The translations under genes were made by a program, and so were the position numbers. From JBGOTP01 sp041476545 (GTDB lineage: Bacteria; Acidobacteriota; Vicinamibacteria; Vicinamibacterales; CAVVIG01): a DNA stretch of 6,867 bases. Below, piece after piece: positions 5,435 to 6,867 of the stretch. Numbering within the stretch: the first letter of the stretch is position 1; each line of letters begins with the position of its first letter. The notes beneath the pieces were generated by a model. The model had not been told where the DNA came from. It saw nothing but the letters and a program-made list of their open reading frames with translations, and searched no databases. The stretch covers positions 1-6,867 of the forward strand of contig JBGOTP010000280.1 of NCBI GenBank assembly GCA_041476545.1, in the 5' to 3' direction.

Positions 5435-6117
5435 GGCTCTCTGCGCCCTTGGAGATGCCTGGAGAACCACCCGCTCGCGAGTTCCGCGACACGTTCGAGT
5501 GCACCGGGTTCCTCGAATAAATGCGTGGCCCCGGGCACGATTTCCAGGACAACGTCCCCGTGCATGCGTGCCATCGCATCACGATTCATCTGGATGACGA
5601 CCGTGTCCAGACCGCCGACAATGAGCAACGTCGGCGCCGTCACTCGTGCGAGCGCCGGCCCCGCCAGGTCCGGACGTCCCCCTCGAGACACGACCGCCGC
5701 AATCTCCCGTGGTCGGGCAGCCGCCGCGACGAGCGCGGCACCGCCGCCCGTGCTGGCCCCAAAGAGGCCAATCGGCAGTGCGGCGGTTTCCGCACCGCGC
5801 CGCAACCAGTCGACGATCCCCACGAGCCGGGTCGCCAGCATGTCGATGTCGAAGCGGAGATGGGCCGTGCGGGCATCGATCGCTTCTTCGTCCTCCGTCA
5901 GAAGATCGATGAGCAACGTGGCGAGGCGGTGCCGCTCCAGGGCACGAGCCACGTATTGATTTCGGGGACTGTGCCGGCTGCTCCCGCTCCCGTGGGCGAA
6001 CAACACAATCCCCTGTGCGCTGGCGGGAAGCCCCAGATCACCGTGGAGCTTTCTGTCTGCAACCGGAACCACAACCTGGGACATCTTCGAAGCGCCGGCA
6101 GGTATGTCGCGGCTCAT
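5431..6117 (-). CDS. Alpha/beta hydrolase, dienelactone-hydrolase type (PRTase-associated family)
   Basis: This 228-residue cytoplasmic protein is an alpha/beta-hydrolase. The oxyanion region is FAHGSGSSRHSPRN at 40-53, the nucleophile elbow GASTGG puts S122 as catalytic serine, D171 in GGLDTVV is the likely acid, and H199 in GATHLFEEPG the base. The HGSGSSRHSPRN block and the DLLTEDEE block (71-78) mark a specific subfamily often fused to a phosphoribosyltransferase domain, as in M. tuberculosis Rv0571c; here the hydrolase stands alone. Its natural substrate is not established. The ATG at 6117 is chosen because GAGGG lies 6 bases before it, overlapping the stop of the upstream esterase-like gene; a second ATG at 6084 (residue 12) has a poor ribosome site. 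It follows that gene by 9 bp and overlaps the ABC ATPase start by 4 bp, so the three are probably one transcript. Confidence 0.9.
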   Translation of the reverse strand: MSRDIPAGASKMSQVVVPVADRKLHGDLGLPASAQGIVLFAHGSGSSRHSPRNQYVARALERHRLATLLIDLLTEDEEAIDARTAHLRFDIDMLATRLVGIVDWLRRGAETAALPIGLFGASTGGGAALVAAAARPREIAAVVSRGGRPDLAGPALARVTAPTLLIVGGLDTVVIQMNRDAMARMHGDVVLEIVPGATHLFEEPGALERVAELASGWFSRHLQGRREP

Positions 6118-6123
6118 CGACAG

Positions 6124-6128
6124 CCCTC
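6124..6128 (-). promoter_or_regulatory. Ribosome binding site of the alpha/beta hydrolase gene
   Basis: GAGGG on the minus strand lies 6 bases upstream of the ATG at 6117 and overlaps the TGA stop (6127-6129) of the preceding gene. It favours the longer start over the internal ATG at 6084. Confidence 0.6.
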
Positions 6129-6867
6129 AAAGGCCCGACGGAAACGTCTCGGCCACTTCCCCGGTTTCCCATCCCGAAGTTCGTTCGAGCGGCTCGACGG
6201 CGCGGGTCTCGTCGACGTGGATGACGTAGTCGAACTGTTCCGGCAGCCGCGCGTGGAAGTAATGACTACGCCGCTCGGTCTGCGGCAGATAGATGACGCC
6301 GATGGCGCGCTCGAGGCGGGGAACGGCGAGCGCCGACGCCAGTTCGGGATTCGATCGCAGCGGCAGAAGGAATCTCGGGATGCCCACTTCGTGAAAGAGC
6401 TTCTCGTAACTCCCGGCGAGCGCCGGTCTGACATGCCTGCGATGCGCTGGTCCGTCCCATTCGGATGCCGCCGTCACGGTACCGGTGTAGGTGGTGAACC
6501 CCACATTGACGGCTTCGCGTCCGAAATGCTCGCGCACCAACTGCCCGACATTCAACTCCCCGGACTCGCCCATCTCCGTCGCGCGCGCGTCCCCTAGATG
6601 AGAATTGTGAGCCCAGACGACGATGCGCGCGTGCGGACGGGTCTGGTCGAGAAACGTCAGAAGCTCGCGCAGCGTCTCGGCCATGTGCTGATCGCGAAGA
6701 TTCCACGACTCCGCCCGCCCGGCGAACATGGTCCGGTAGTATTCCTCGGCATTGCGGACGAGACGGGCGTTCTGTTCGGCAAAGAAATAGTCATCGCGCG
6801 CGACCCGGCCGTCACGGTTGGCGGACTCCGCGCGGCGCCGATGCAGCTCGATGAGCTGCGTGCCCAC
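6127..6867 (-). CDS. Erythromycin-esterase-like protein, C-terminal part (cut by window edge)
   Basis: The window holds the last 246 codons of a protein of the erythromycin esterase family (Pfam Erythro_esteras). Visible blocks are SWNLRDQHMAETL (54-66 of the fragment), VVWAHNSHLGDARAT (83-97), GELNVGQLVREHFG (103-116), VGFTTYTGTVTAASEWDGP (122-140), ERAIGVIYLPQTERRSHYF (186-204) and FDYVIHVDETRAVEPLE (212-228). H87 in the WAHN motif corresponds to a conserved histidine of the Ere active site; the N-terminal glutamates and histidine of that site lie outside the window. The codon at the very edge is GTG, but the conserved fold needs well over 100 more residues upstream, so it is not the true start. 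Known relatives include the C-terminal half of M. tuberculosis Rv2030c, which is fused to a phosphoribosyltransferase domain. True macrolide hydrolysis is not implied; most such relatives are uncharacterised. Confidence 0.9.
   Translation of the reverse strand: MGTQLIELHRRRAESANRDGRVARDDYFFAEQNARLVRNAEEYYRTMFAGRAESWNLRDQHMAETLRELLTFLDQTRPHARIVVWAHNSHLGDARATEMGESGELNVGQLVREHFGREAVNVGFTTYTGTVTAASEWDGPAHRRHVRPALAGSYEKLFHEVGIPRFLLPLRSNPELASALAVPRLERAIGVIYLPQTERRSHYFHARLPEQFDYVIHVDETRAVEPLERTSGWETGEVAETFPSGL

Noticed and set aside
4505..5959. Plus-strand open frame of 484 codons opposite the ABC ATPase and hydrolase
   Set aside because: It is antisense to two genes with full catalytic motifs, is rich in Arg, Ala and Ser, and shows no recognisable domain. 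Long antisense frames are expected in GC-rich coding DNA.
6127..6867. Macrolide resistance by the erythromycin-esterase-like gene
   Set aside because: The visible blocks fit the wide, mostly uncharacterised family found in many soil bacteria, and half of the active site is outside the window.

Overview
The window carries eight protein-coding genes, all on the minus strand and tightly packed, so the order of transcription runs from the right edge (position 6867) to the left edge (position 1). The DNA is GC-rich. The proteins carry Ala/Pro/Gly/Arg-rich linkers of the RGRG type, and two belong to a secreted DL[ST]G[FL]W family that is expanded in Acidobacteriota. Together these suggest an acidobacterium, possibly of the Vicinamibacteria type. 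This is inference from style and gene content, as no rRNA or other phylogenetic marker is present.

Right half (6867 to about 4180): a run of cytoplasmic genes that looks like one operon. It begins with the C-terminal 246 residues of an erythromycin-esterase-like hydrolase, cut by the window edge. An alpha/beta hydrolase of the dienelactone-hydrolase type follows 9 bp later. A MacB/LolD-type ABC ATPase comes next, with an ATGA stop/start overlap and no permease gene beside it. Last, 31 bp further on, is a short HPF/RaiA-type ribosome-associated protein. The two hydrolases match the families fused to phosphoribosyltransferase domains in the Mycobacterium tuberculosis proteins Rv2030c and Rv0571c, which are induced in dormancy. 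With a ribosome hibernation factor beside them, a stress or dormancy module is a reasonable guess.

Left half (4126 to 29): four genes whose products all carry N-terminal export signals. The order is a secreted DLSGLW protein (281 aa), a metallo-beta-lactamase-fold protein with a changed metal motif (348 aa, GTG start overlapping the preceding stop), a second secreted DLTGFW protein (250 aa) related to the first, and a CubicO-type serine hydrolase (464 aa). They are probably co-transcribed and act outside the cytoplasm, but no substrate can be read from the sequence.

The two halves meet in a 53-bp gap (4127-4179). It holds a possible -10 element and an 8-bp inverted repeat that would pair with the Shine-Dalgarno of the first secreted protein gene. 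No RNA genes, insertion sequences, CRISPR arrays, attachment sites or origins were seen, and no gene-free stretch exceeds 60 bp. The most interesting points are the altered metal site of the metallo-beta-lactamase-fold protein, the two related secreted proteins flanking it with a conserved cysteine pair, the junction hairpin, and the hibernation-factor/hydrolase/orphan-ATPase grouping.
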